Positions 1 through 8,291 are shown, counted from the stretch's first letter. The stretch is DNA of 64,000 bases from Lachnospiraceae bacterium (GCA_029225065.1 JAQXVT010000037.1:1-64000); one strand, 5' to 3'. The notes: generated by a model from the letters alone, not told the origin. Numbers and translations: made by a program.

Positions 1-68
1 ATAGGACAGAGGTGGAAGTGTGGTAACACATGGAGCTGACTGTTACTAATCGGTCGCAAGCTTATCCA
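1..68 (+). rRNA. 23S ribosomal RNA, 3' end (partial)
   Basis: The first bases read through the conserved 23S 3' terminus, including the segment ending in GACTGTTACTAATCGGTC, which corresponds to the universal ACTAATCGGTCG end of bacterial 23S rRNA. The gene enters from the left edge, so only its last ~68 bases are visible; the exact 3' end is approximate. No 5S rRNA sequence (no CCGAACACGGAAGTTAAG-type core) and no tRNA follows before the terminator at about 195. Confidence 0.87.
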
Positions 69-194
69 AACGCGGAGGAAACGGAGTTTTCAAGATATCC
101 GGTTTCGAAGCAGGGTTAGGGTTAAATAAATCGGAGAACAAGATATAAACTGTATGTGGTTTTGAAGGTATGTATAACAGAATATTTGACTGAT

Positions 195-232
195 AGCCAT
201 TTTGCTCGAATATGTGTAAAATGGCTTTTTTT
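195..232 (+). terminator. Rho-independent terminator of the rRNA operon
   Basis: Perfect 9-bp stem AGCCATTTT (195-203) / AAAATGGCT (218-226) followed by a run of T to 232. It lies downstream of the 23S end and upstream of the promoter for the next operon. Confidence 0.85.
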
Positions 233-253
233 ACGATAAAATACTTATTTTTA

Positions 254-282
254 TTGACTTTACAAAGCGTATTTTTTATATT
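254..282 (+). promoter_or_regulatory. Sigma-A type promoter of the glycosyltransferase operon
   Basis: TTGACT (254-259), 17-base spacer, TATATT (277-282), about 125 bases before the first start codon of the operon and directly after the rRNA terminator. Confidence 0.55.
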
Positions 283-408
283 ACGATTTGAAATCCGGCT
301 TAGATCTGTGAAGCAAATAAAGTTTCAAAAATATAAGTATTTTATACCTGTTTATATGAAACTTTACTTGCCAAGAAACAGTAACAATGAGGAAGGAGAC
401 TACAGTTT

Positions 409-1404
409 ATGGAATATAGTCCAGTATTGTATATTGTGATTCCTTGCTATAATGAAGAGGCGGTGTTACCTGTAACCGCTCCACTTTTTCGGCGTAAACT
501 GGAGGACATGATGAATCAGTCTCTGGTCAGTGCAGACAGCAGAATTCTATTTGTGAATGATGGAAGTAATGATGGAACGTGGGAGTTGATCTGCACGATG
601 GCTCAGGAAGATCCGCATTATATTGGAATTTCTCAAAGCAGAAACAGGGGGCATCAAAATGCGGTACTGGCAGGTCTCATGGAGTCAAAAGATAAGTGCG
701 ATATTACTATTTCGATTGATTGTGACGGACAGGATGATCTGAATGCGATGGATGAAATGGTGAAAAGATATCTTGAGGGAAACGAGATTGTATATGGTGT
801 ACGCAGCAGCCGGGAGACGGATACATTCTTTAAGCGCTTCACGGCACAGGCTTTTTATAAATTACTGAACTGGATGGGGGTGGAAGTGGTATATAATCAT
901 GCAGATTATCGCCTTATTTCCCGCCGGGTACTGCAGGAATTTCAGAATTTTAAAGAGGTAAACCTGTATCTGCGTGGAATGATTCCACTGGTAGGATTTA
1001 AGAGCACGACCGTTTTTTATGAACGTCATGAGCGTATGGCAGGGAAAAGTCATTATCCTCTGTCAAAAATGCTGGGACTCGCATTTGATGGAATCACGAG
1101 TCTGAGTGTGCGTCCGATTCGAATGATTTCAGGGCTTGGAATTACGGTCTCTTTTATCAGCTTTCTTTTTATTATCTGGATTATGGTTCAATATTTTCGC
1201 GGAGAAACAGTAGCGGGTTGGGCGAGTATCTGTGCGATTGTTTGTCTGATGAGCGGAATTCAACTGATCTGTGCAGGTGTGATTGGGGAATATATCGGAA
1301 AAATATACCTTGAGACAAAGTCCAGACCAAGATATATTATCAGTGAGAGGACATACGAAGAAAAATGCAGCAAACAAAAAGAAGAGCTTCAGGCAGAACA
1401 ATGA
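409..1404 (+). CDS. Family 2 polyprenyl-phosphate glycosyltransferase (DPM1/GtrB-like)
   Basis: Membrane-anchored GT-A glycosyltransferase, 331 aa, that by family loads a sugar onto an undecaprenyl-phosphate carrier on the inner membrane face. N-terminal GT2 domain carries VIPCYNEE (about 10-17), NDGSNDGT (about 50-57) and the metal/nucleotide DxD region SIDCDGQDD (about 101-109); two hydrophobic helices near 233-255 and 265-288 end in a basic tail, the DPM1/GtrB layout. GGAAGGAGA lies 9 bases before the ATG. It is 16 bases upstream of a GT-C-like membrane protein, a common pairing in which the lipid-linked sugar is the donor for the partner. Donor sugar and acceptor are unknown. Confidence 0.85.
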   Translation: MEYSPVLYIVIPCYNEEAVLPVTAPLFRRKLEDMMNQSLVSADSRILFVNDGSNDGTWELICTMAQEDPHYIGISQSRNRGHQNAVLAGLMESKDKCDITISIDCDGQDDLNAMDEMVKRYLEGNEIVYGVRSSRETDTFFKRFTAQAFYKLLNWMGVEVVYNHADYRLISRRVLQEFQNFKEVNLYLRGMIPLVGFKSTTVFYERHERMAGKSHYPLSKMLGLAFDGITSLSVRPIRMISGLGITVSFISFLFIIWIMVQYFRGETVAGWASICAIVCLMSGIQLICAGVIGEYIGKIYLETKSRPRYIISERTYEEKCSKQKEELQAEQ

Positions 1405-1420
1405 ATAAAGGGAGAAAGCG

Positions 1421-3097
1421 ATGAAAAAAATACGTTTAAAAATAAATCAGAGAGGAAAGATGCTGCTGTTTTGTTTGACTGTGAACATTATCCTCCTGAT
1501 TGTGTTTCTTTTCATTTTCAGGCCTGCATTTGAGACAAATGATGATGCAGGACTTGCAAATATGGTAAATGGTGCAAAGGGAAAATTTGATCCTCATTTG
1601 ATCTATTCGAATTATATGATAGGACTGATTCTGGCAGTGCTTTATCGAATAAAACAGTGGGTACCATGGTATACGATTTATCAGTATGCGTTGATGCTCT
1701 GTTCTTTCACCGCATTGATGTATGTGATTGTAAAGAGGAGCGCAAAAAAAGAATATATCCTGGCAGCATTGACTGTGGTGCTTTTTTTTGCTTATGAATG
1801 TTACATAAAGATACAGTTTACGAAAACAGCAGGAGTTGCTTCAGCAGCGGGAATCTATCTTTTGTTTTATGCGATGGAAGAAGAGCGCATGCAATGGCCG
1901 GAGCTGATTTGTGGATATATCCTGGCAGGTTTTGGCTTTATGGTGAGGAAAGACCAGTTCTTGGCGGAATTTGCATTATTATCGGCAATTTGCCTTATAA
2001 TGCTTTTTAAACAGCTTCGTCAGGAAAAAAAGGTGCGAAATCATCTGCTGCTGAGAGATGTTCTTTGCGCGGCTGGTTTGTTTGCTCTTATCGGCGGCCT
2101 GTATTTTGTTGATGAAATGGCATATCAGTCACCGCAGTGGCAGGAATATCGCAGATATAACGATGCACGTTCTGAATTGCTGGATTACGGTTTTCCGAAG
2201 TACGACGATAATAAAGAAGCGTATGAAAAACTGGGAATTGATCGTTCGGCATATAAAATGCTGACGAAATGGAATCATATGGATCCGGAAGTTTTTTCCA
2301 CAGAAACATTGGAAGGTATTATTGCATTAAAAAAAGCAAGAGAAGTAAACAGTGATTTTTTTGAGAGTTTTTTTGAAAAATTTCCATTTAAATTTACAAC
2401 GATTCCCAGCTTTTGGATGTTTCTGATTATATTTACTTTTAGTATATGCTGGGGGCATTACGGTTGGAGTGAATGGATTGCGGCAGCATATGAGCTGATT
2501 CTAATTACAATTTTATATCTGTATCTGTTTTACTGTGGGCGCTATTTGCTGAACCGTGTGGATGTGGGAATCTGGCTGAGTGTCAGTCTTGTTGCCCTAT
2601 GGTCGGTGTCCAATAAAAGCAGGGCTTTTTCATACAGGACCGGAATACTGCTGTTTGCGGCCGTTTTGTGCATGCAGCAGAATACGGCAAGAAAAAACTG
2701 GCGGGTCAATACAGAAGAAAAAGAGGAGAACGCAGCAGAAGAAAGAGCCGTGCTGCAGGCAATCCATGCAGACCTCGATCATTTGTATGTGTTTAAACCC
2801 GGAACAATTTCTTTTGCAAAAGCATACCCGGTATTTTCAAGTGTGCCTTTTAATATGGCGCAAAATTTTTATCCGTTAGGGGGATGGACGGCTCCAACTC
2901 CACTTTATCAGGAGAGCCTGGAGAAATATGGAGTAACGAATCCGTTTCGTGACATAATTGGAAATGAAAAGATTTATTTAATTGACAACAGCATTGATAG
3001 TACGGTAGAATACTTACAGAAACATTATGACAAAAATGTGAAAGCAGTTTTTGTAACGCAACTGGGAAAATACAAAGTGTACAAAATTGAAAATTAA
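1421..3097 (+). CDS. Polytopic membrane protein, putative GT-C glycosyltransferase
   Basis: A 558-aa integral membrane protein with an N-terminal helix (about 13-33), a loop bearing ETNDDAG (acidic pair right after TM1, as in GT-C enzymes), roughly ten further hydrophobic segments and a ~130-residue soluble C-terminal region. No family name can be given with certainty. Position directly after a GtrB-like transferase suggests it transfers sugar from the lipid carrier to an extracellular acceptor such as a wall polymer; this is inference. GGGAGAAAGCG precedes the ATG. Its stop lies 40 bases before the chosen start of the L,D-transpeptidase. Confidence 0.6.
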   Translation: MKKIRLKINQRGKMLLFCLTVNIILLIVFLFIFRPAFETNDDAGLANMVNGAKGKFDPHLIYSNYMIGLILAVLYRIKQWVPWYTIYQYALMLCSFTALMYVIVKRSAKKEYILAALTVVLFFAYECYIKIQFTKTAGVASAAGIYLLFYAMEEERMQWPELICGYILAGFGFMVRKDQFLAEFALLSAICLIMLFKQLRQEKKVRNHLLLRDVLCAAGLFALIGGLYFVDEMAYQSPQWQEYRRYNDARSELLDYGFPKYDDNKEAYEKLGIDRSAYKMLTKWNHMDPEVFSTETLEGIIALKKAREVNSDFFESFFEKFPFKFTTIPSFWMFLIIFTFSICWGHYGWSEWIAAAYELILITILYLYLFYCGRYLLNRVDVGIWLSVSLVALWSVSNKSRAFSYRTGILLFAAVLCMQQNTARKNWRVNTEEKEENAAEERAVLQAIHADLDHLYVFKPGTISFAKAYPVFSSVPFNMAQNFYPLGGWTAPTPLYQESLEKYGVTNPFRDIIGNEKIYLIDNSIDSTVEYLQKHYDKNVKAVFVTQLGKYKVYKIEN

Positions 3098-3137
3098 AAG
3101 GGCACGCCATCAGAAAGATGGCGGGAAAGGAAGAAAA

Positions 3138-4439
3138 ATGAAGAGAAAAGGAAATGGATGGAAAGCAAGAATCAGAATGCTTGTTCTGCTTGCATGTGTG
3201 CTTTTTCTGACAGGAATTCCAAAGACGATGTCCCTGGCGGCAGAAAATCACACACCGGGAAATGTAACGAAGCTGAGTGTGACGGGAAAATCAGAAAATT
3301 CCGTTTCGCTGCAGTGGTCAAAGGTAAAAAATGCAGATGGATACATTATTTATTCCATTGACACGAAGACCGGAAAAGCTACAAATTTGGCTCATATGTC
3401 AAAAAACTCGTATACAGTAAAGAAGCTGAAATTAGGAAAGACCTATCAGTTTCAGGTATATGCCTATAATTATAACAAGGGGAAGGTATACAAGAGCGTA
3501 AAAGGAAGTCCGATTGTAAAAGCAACAACTGCTTATAAGAATCCTTCTAAGGTAAAAAATCTGCGCATCACCAGTTATGGTGATAAAAGTATGATATTAA
3601 AATGGAATAAAGCAAATAATGCAACCGGCTATATTGTAAAATGCTATGATAGCAAAACAAATAAGGCCACAACAATTAAAACGACAAAGAACACGCTGGT
3701 GCAGGTAAAAAATTTAACTGCGAAGAAAAAGTATTCTTTCTTTGTACAGAGCTACCGGAAAGTTGGAAATCAGACAATATATGGCAGTAATTCCAAAACG
3801 GTAACGGGAACTGCCAAGTCAATTAATATGAGTTCCGTACATGGACGTTACTATAACACAAAATTACGGTATAATTCAAAGGTTACAGAGAAAGCAACCG
3901 GCAGAAAGATCAGTTTACGCGCAGGTACAAAGATTGTAGCAAAACAGCGGAAGAATGGAAAGGTAGATGCGATCTGGAACGGCAAGGAGATCGAGGTAGA
4001 AGGCAGACGTTTGAGCTATAACAGCTTGAATACTTCCGGAAAAATGTATACATGGGCACAGGCTGAAGCTTTTGTAAATTCCAAAGGATATACCAGTAAG
4101 ACAAAGTATTTAATCTGGGTCAACCAGTATTCTCTTTATACTTATATATTTAAGGGATCGCAGGGTGAATGGGAAGGTGTCCGTAAAATGAAATGTGTCG
4201 TTGGAAAAAATGGAAGAACTCCAATTAAATCAACCTACACACTTGTCAGAAAGGGTTATATGTATGGTGGCCCGATCATTTACATTGCATGGTTTGGACA
4301 GAGAGGCTACGGATTCCATCGGAGAGTTTCTTCACTTACACAGGGAGCTGCATCAGGTGGCTGCATCAGACTTGGCGATGATGATTTGAGATTTCTTGAT
4401 CAGACCTGTCCGCTTGGAACCAAAGTTGTTTCCTACTGA
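3138..4439 (+). CDS. Secreted FN3-domain L,D-transpeptidase (YkuD family)
   Basis: 433-aa exported wall enzyme. A basic start and hydrophobic core (about 11-27) form a signal peptide; two fibronectin type III modules follow (about 38-130 and 135-230, each beginning with a NVTKLSV/VKNLRIT-type strand), then a linker and a C-terminal YkuD domain with the signature His (about 394) and SGGCIRL catalytic Cys (about 409). YkuD enzymes form 3-3 peptidoglycan cross-links or attach proteins to meso-DAP. I start at ATG 3138 because AAAGGAAG sits just upstream; an in-frame ATG at 3087 would overlap the previous gene and put a charged extension before the signal peptide. Distal gene of the glycosyltransferase operon. 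Confidence 0.85.
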   Translation: MKRKGNGWKARIRMLVLLACVLFLTGIPKTMSLAAENHTPGNVTKLSVTGKSENSVSLQWSKVKNADGYIIYSIDTKTGKATNLAHMSKNSYTVKKLKLGKTYQFQVYAYNYNKGKVYKSVKGSPIVKATTAYKNPSKVKNLRITSYGDKSMILKWNKANNATGYIVKCYDSKTNKATTIKTTKNTLVQVKNLTAKKKYSFFVQSYRKVGNQTIYGSNSKTVTGTAKSINMSSVHGRYYNTKLRYNSKVTEKATGRKISLRAGTKIVAKQRKNGKVDAIWNGKEIEVEGRRLSYNSLNTSGKMYTWAQAEAFVNSKGYTSKTKYLIWVNQYSLYTYIFKGSQGEWEGVRKMKCVVGKNGRTPIKSTYTLVRKGYMYGGPIIYIAWFGQRGYGFHRRVSSLTQGAASGGCIRLGDDDLRFLDQTCPLGTKVVSY

Positions 4440-4508
4440 TGCGATAGTCAGGTATTGAAAAATATAGAGAGAAAAATAAGAAGTTAAAAGATTAGCAAGT
4501 CTTAATAA

Positions 4509-4551
4509 AATCCCCTCAAGCAGGTTAAGTCATTTCCTGTCTGAGGGGATT
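4509..4551. terminator. Hairpin terminator after the L,D-transpeptidase
   Basis: 10-bp stem AATCCCCTCA (4509-4518) / TGAGGGGATT (4542-4551) extended inward by CAGG/CCTG. The T-run is weak on + (TTACTATGTT), while on the minus strand the flank is TTTTATTAAG; it may act in both directions. Confidence 0.55.
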
Positions 4552-4593
4552 ACTATGTTAAAAAATAAAATGGTTCAGGTTTTGAACACAGGA

Positions 4594-4625
4594 CACGAAG
4601 TGGATTGCAAGTATCCGCTTTACAG
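4594..4625. repeat. Dispersed palindromic repeat, family A copy 1
   Basis: Core GTGGATTGCAAGTATCCGC (4600-4618) folds as GTGGAT/ATCCGC. It aligns with copies at about 13763, 37343, 38481 and 41076, all intergenic. Confidence 0.55.
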
Positions 4626-4644
4626 AGGGGCTGAATGGGGAGCC

Positions 4645-5508
4645 TTAGCGTGCAGGCGAAAGTGAGACTGCCGCAAGCGTTTCGAGTGCCAGCAGGATTT
4701 CATTTCGTTCGCCAAGTGCGGCAGCATCTTCTCCGTTTTTATAGGAAGAGATGCCGTCCTTCAGGTCTTTTTTCCACTCAACAACGACGTTCAGAATGCT
4801 TGCAGTACGAAGTCCGCGCAGCGTGCCGACGGCGAAAAGAGCAGCCGTTTCCATATCGGATGCGTAGATGCCTTTGCCGGAGTAAAATTCGTCCAGAGCA
4901 GGTTTCGTTCGCTGATAAAGGGCATCATGGCAGCGGGTTGGGCCGATGGCGTACGGGAGACCAAGTACTTTCGCCTGGGACTCGCAAACGGAGAGCAGTT
5001 CTGGAGTGGCAAATGCATACTGGATGGCTGATTCGGAAGATGGGGCTGAGCTGTCTGTCGGAAGTTCGGCGCCACCGGAAATAGAGTGGTGAGCCGATTT
5101 ATCAGAAGAAGACAGATTGAGCTCTGCCGCTGCATAGCGAAGATAATTGGTGTAGGTCTGGCTGGTTCCATCGTCGCAGACCGCGCGATCACAGAGGACC
5201 AACTGCCCAAGCTGCAGCTGGCTTTGAAGTGCACCGCAGCTTCCGATACGGATCAGATCCCGAAATCCGAGGTCGGCGAGTTCTTCAACGCAGATTGCAG
5301 TTGAGGCACCTCCCATTCCTGTTGAGATGGCCAGAATGCGGCGGCCTTTGTAGGTGCCGGTGACGCTTTTATATTCACGGCTGAAACCTTCTTCTTTTAC
5401 ATCGGTCAAAAATGCAGCGATTGCGTCCACGCGGGCCGGATCACCTGGAAGAATGGCGGCTGTGGCGCCAATCGAATCATCTAATTGAATGTGCGGCATT
5501 TTGTTCAT
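4645..5508 (-). CDS. udp: Nucleoside phosphorylase (uridine phosphorylase-like)
   Basis: 287-aa cytosolic PNP/UDP-1 family enzyme that phosphorolyses a nucleoside to base and ribose-1-phosphate. Visible landmarks are ILPGDPARVDAIA near residue 19 (phosphate-binding GDPxR), ISTGMGGAST near 60-70 (phosphate loop), RIGSCGAL near 87-94, and SDMETAALFAVG near 217-228 (ribose-binding Met-Glu). The SDMETAALF context favours uridine phosphorylase over purine nucleoside phosphorylase, but substrate cannot be fixed from sequence. AAAGGAG precedes the ATG. A consensus promoter lies about 110 bases upstream. It stands alone on the minus strand, with a family A repeat just after its stop. Confidence 0.8.
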   Translation of the reverse strand: MNKMPHIQLDDSIGATAAILPGDPARVDAIAAFLTDVKEEGFSREYKSVTGTYKGRRILAISTGMGGASTAICVEELADLGFRDLIRIGSCGALQSQLQLGQLVLCDRAVCDDGTSQTYTNYLRYAAAELNLSSSDKSAHHSISGGAELPTDSSAPSSESAIQYAFATPELLSVCESQAKVLGLPYAIGPTRCHDALYQRTKPALDEFYSGKGIYASDMETAALFAVGTLRGLRTASILNVVVEWKKDLKDGISSYKNGEDAAALGERNEILLALETLAAVSLSPAR

Positions 5509-5527
5509 AACGTGACTCCTTTCGTGA

Positions 5528-5556
5528 TTGCAGAGCTTCCTGGAACTTGTTATAAT
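5528..5556 (+). promoter_or_regulatory. Plus-strand promoter, probably for the isochorismatase gene
   Basis: TTGCAG (5528-5533), 17-base spacer, TATAAT (5551-5556). It would give a leader of about 205 bases. It points into the minus-strand promoter at 5619-5648, so the two transcripts start face to face. Confidence 0.45.
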
Positions 5557-5618
5557 AGTTTAGAGCTCTTTTCTGCTGAGGGAAAATATTGATTGCAGAT
5601 TGAAAATCTTCTGTAACT

Positions 5619-5648
5619 ATTATAGGTTGTGGTTGGAACGATTGTCAA
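5619..5648 (-). promoter_or_regulatory. Consensus promoter of the nucleoside phosphorylase gene
   Basis: On the minus strand TTGACA (5648-5643), 18-base spacer, TATAAT (5624-5619), giving a leader of about 105 bases before the start at 5508. Confidence 0.65.
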
Positions 5649-5768
5649 CCGCAAGGAACTGAATTCGGTCGAAGCGGATATTCCAGGTCCGCAGGGGATT
5701 TGCCTGACTCGGCTAAAGTGAGAGCGGTTTAGAACGTGTTTTCAAAATAAAAAACCGGAGGAACCGAT

Positions 5769-6326
5769 ATGAAAGAAAAGAAAGATCTTTTGCTGGTGAT
5801 CGATATGCAGAATGTATATCTGCCCGGGCAGGAATGGGCCTGTCCGTCGATGAGAAGCGCATCTGATGCAATACAAAAGCTGCTTGATACATGCCAGTTT
5901 CAGCAGGTTATTTTTACGAAGTTTGCAGCGCCTGAAAAACCGCAGGGAGCCTGGAAAGCCTATAATGAAGTAAATCAGGCAGTTAATGAGGATAAGTGGT
6001 TGAATGACATTACGGAAGAGCTGAAACCGTACCTGGAAAAGGGAAAGGTCTGTGAAAAATCAGTTTATTCTTCAATGAAGATTCCGGAGGTTATGCAGGC
6101 GGCAAAAGAGGCTGAGCATATTGTGCTCACCGGTGTAGTGGCAGAATGCTGTGTGCTTGCAACGATGATGGAGGCGATTGATCTTGGATGTCCGGTGATT
6201 TATCTGACAGATGCGGTTTCCGGGCAGTCAGACGAGAAGGAAGCGCAGATTGCAGCGCTTGCGGAGAGTTTTGCACCAGTGCATACGCTTGTGGAGACGA
6301 GTGAGAGCTACCTGGAGCGTGTTTGA
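5769..6326 (+). CDS. Isochorismatase-family cysteine hydrolase
   Basis: 185-aa cysteine hydrolase of the isochorismatase/nicotinamidase superfamily. The Asp-Lys-Cys triad is visible: LLLVIDMQN (Asp about 12), IFTKFAAP (Lys about 51) and VVAECCVLATM (Cys about 119). The fold covers nicotinamidases, N-carbamoylsarcosine amidases and others; nothing here pins the substrate. ACCGGAGGAACC precedes the ATG. Its last codons and stop (GAG CGT GTT TGA) fall inside an 18-bp stretch also found at the end of the MITE-like repeat at 43.7 kb, so the C-terminus may have been set by a repeat insertion. The pyridoxal kinase gene follows after 92 bases. Confidence 0.8.
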   Translation: MKEKKDLLLVIDMQNVYLPGQEWACPSMRSASDAIQKLLDTCQFQQVIFTKFAAPEKPQGAWKAYNEVNQAVNEDKWLNDITEELKPYLEKGKVCEKSVYSSMKIPEVMQAAKEAEHIVLTGVVAECCVLATMMEAIDLGCPVIYLTDAVSGQSDEKEAQIAALAESFAPVHTLVETSESYLERV

Positions 6327-6328
6327 AA
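6311..6328. repeat. End fragment of dispersed repeat family B
   Basis: CCTGGAGCGTGTTTGAAA is identical (reverse complement) to 43688-43705, the right end of the MITE-like element there. It overlaps the stop codon of the isochorismatase-family gene. Confidence 0.45.
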
Positions 6329-6418
6329 TAATCCTGTACGTTGGTATGAGGATAGATGATTGTCGGTATCAGAAGTGCCGGCAGCAGGCAGAAACAAAAA
6401 GAAGAAAAGGAAGATAAG

Positions 6419-7246
6419 ATGTCACATAATAATCAGAAGAAAATTGCACTGATCAATGACTTTACAGGGTTTGGGAGATGCTCGATCGCGGTGGCACTGC
6501 CGGTGATTTCGATGCTGAAGGTACAGTGCTGTCCCCTTCCAACTTCCATTTTTTCCAATCATACGGGATTTCCAAGTTTCTTTTTTGATGACTATACAGA
6601 AAAAATGATGCCGTATATGGAGGAATGGAAAAAGCTTGGACTGGAATTTGCTGGAATCAGTACGGGATTCCTTGGGTCAAAAGAGCAGATTCGTATTGTG
6701 ATTTCGTTTCTGGAATCATTTAAAAAGGAAGACAATCTGGTGATTGTGGATCCGGTTATGGGGGATTATGGAAAAACGTATGCGACGTACACGAAAGAGA
6801 TGTGTCTGGAGATGAAAAATCTGGTATCGTATGCGGATATCCTGACACCGAATGTCACGGAAGCGTGTATTTTGACGGATACGCCGTATCGTGAAAAGTT
6901 TCGGATGAAGGATTATGAACGGATGGCGGCGCAGCTCTCATCACAGGGACCGAAAAAGGTGGTCATCACCGGAATTGTACAGGGCGGGTTTATTGCCAAT
7001 TACTGCTATGAGGCCGGGGCAGAGGCGAAGGTGGTTCGCTCACACAAAGTCGGAACACAGCGCTCTGGAACAGGGGATATTTTTGCGGCGATCATTGCGG
7101 CGGATGCGGTTAATCAAGTGCCGTTTTCGGAATCTGTCAGGAAAGCCTCGCGCTTTATTAAGAAATGTATTGAGCGTTCGATTGAGTTGGATATTCCGGT
7201 GACGGATGGAGTATGTTTCGAGGAAGTGCTTCATACGCTGCGGTGA
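6419..7246 (+). CDS. Pyridoxal/pyridoxamine kinase (PfkB-like ribokinase fold)
   Basis: 275-aa kinase of the PdxK/PdxY group, which phosphorylates B6 vitamers at the 5' hydroxyl for PLP salvage. N-terminal INDFTGFGRCSIAVALPV is the typical substrate-contact segment; VIVDPVMGDYGKTY and ILTPNVTEA follow, and HKVGTQRSGTGDIFAAIIA (about 200-220) holds the GTGD anion-hole/catalytic Asp of ribokinase-fold kinases. Start taken at ATG 6419 because AAAAGGAAG lies 6-14 bases upstream; the in-frame ATG at 6356 lacks a site and would add a charged, non-homologous 21-residue extension. Likely co-transcribed with the isochorismatase-family gene. Confidence 0.85.
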   Translation: MSHNNQKKIALINDFTGFGRCSIAVALPVISMLKVQCCPLPTSIFSNHTGFPSFFFDDYTEKMMPYMEEWKKLGLEFAGISTGFLGSKEQIRIVISFLESFKKEDNLVIVDPVMGDYGKTYATYTKEMCLEMKNLVSYADILTPNVTEACILTDTPYREKFRMKDYERMAAQLSSQGPKKVVITGIVQGGFIANYCYEAGAEAKVVRSHKVGTQRSGTGDIFAAIIAADAVNQVPFSESVRKASRFIKKCIERSIELDIPVTDGVCFEEVLHTLR

Positions 7247-7498
7247 TGGAGGATTATCAAGAGGACACAGGGCCTTTTATCGTGTCGGTAAACCCTCAGA
7301 TGCAATTTTGTGGAGAAATAATCAGTGGGGCTTACCGGTATCAAAATAATGGTTATGGATCGATTAGGAATGTCCGTTTTGATCAGTGTTCAGAGACACA
7401 ACAAGTGCCGGATATTCCCAGAAAATAATAAAAAAGCGCGCAGATAATTCCAGAGGAAAGCCCTGGCACATATGCGTGGCAGAAAAGGAGTAACGAAA

Positions 7499-8137
7499 AT
7501 GAGCGAAGCAGGAAAAAAGACAAAAAAAAAAGCAATGACGATTTTGTATGAAGTGCATGGAAATCTTTATATCAATCTTACGAATAAATGTCCCTGCGCC
7601 TGTACGTTTTGTCTGAGACAGACGCGCGATCATATGGAAGAATCCGGATCATTGTGGTTGGAGCATGACACCACGTATGAGGAGCTGGAAGCAGAACTTA
7701 AGAAGACAGATATGAGTCCATACAGAGAGGTTGTTTTCTGTGGTTTTGGAGAGCCGACAGAAGCACTTGATGTGCTGCTTCGTGGAGCGGCTTATATCAA
7801 AGCACATTACAATCTTCCAATTCGAATCAATACGAATGGATTAGGAAATCTCGTCAATGGAAAAGATATTGTTCCGGACATAAAAGCGGTGATCGATACC
7901 GTATCGATCAGTTTGAATACACCAAATGCAGAGGAGTACCATCGTCTGGTGCGCAGCCGATTTGGGGAGCAGTCTTTTGACGCGATGATTGATTTTGCAC
8001 GTGAGTGCGTAAAAGAGGGAATACAGGTAGTGCTGACAACGGTAGATACAACAATCACGCATGAGGAAGAGGCGCAGTGCCGGAAGATCTGCGAGGAGAT
8101 CGGGGCAGTGTATCGGATCCGTCCGTGGGAAGATTAA
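7499..8137 (+). CDS. TatD-associated-type radical SAM protein
   Basis: 212-aa radical SAM protein with only the core domain. The [4Fe-4S] cluster motif CPCACTFC (CxxxCxxC) lies near residues 29-36 after YINLTNKC, followed by FCGFGEPTEA (GGE-like SAM motif, about 79-88) and RINTNGLGNL. This arrangement matches the small radical SAM family usually encoded beside, or fused to, TatD nucleases, but no tatD is present in the window. The reaction is unknown. Start at ATG 7499 preceded by AAAAGGAGTAACG; an upstream in-frame start at 7472 has no site. The bidirectional terminator at 8292 follows the repeat element downstream. Confidence 0.75.
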   Translation: MSEAGKKTKKKAMTILYEVHGNLYINLTNKCPCACTFCLRQTRDHMEESGSLWLEHDTTYEELEAELKKTDMSPYREVVFCGFGEPTEALDVLLRGAAYIKAHYNLPIRINTNGLGNLVNGKDIVPDIKAVIDTVSISLNTPNAEEYHRLVRSRFGEQSFDAMIDFARECVKEGIQVVLTTVDTTITHEEEAQCRKICEEIGAVYRIRPWED

Positions 8138-8145
8138 ATGAACCA

Positions 8146-8206
8146 GTGTGTGAATGCTTTTTGCAAATTGTGATACACAGATTGCGTGAATGATTTTTGA
8201 AACACG
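8146..8206. repeat. MITE-like dispersed repeat, family B (deleted copy)
   Basis: About 60 bases aligning with the reverse complement of 43605-43705: AATGCTTTTTGCAAA, then a ~25-base deletion relative to that copy, then CAGATTGCG and AATGATTTTTGAAACACGC. It is intergenic, just after the radical SAM gene. Confidence 0.5.
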
Positions 8207-8291
8207 CAGAAAATATGGAATACAGAAAGTGATATGGTATAATGTGACATCAGCAGAAAAGCAGGATCAGAGTACAGGAATACAGCATAAA

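Noticed and set aside
7213-7428. 71-codon frame between pyridoxal kinase and the radical SAM gene
   Set aside because: It begins inside the kinase gene, lacks a ribosome site and resembles no family.
7247-7498. Possible riboswitch ahead of the radical SAM gene
   Set aside because: I found no conserved riboswitch core or terminator in this 250-base gap.
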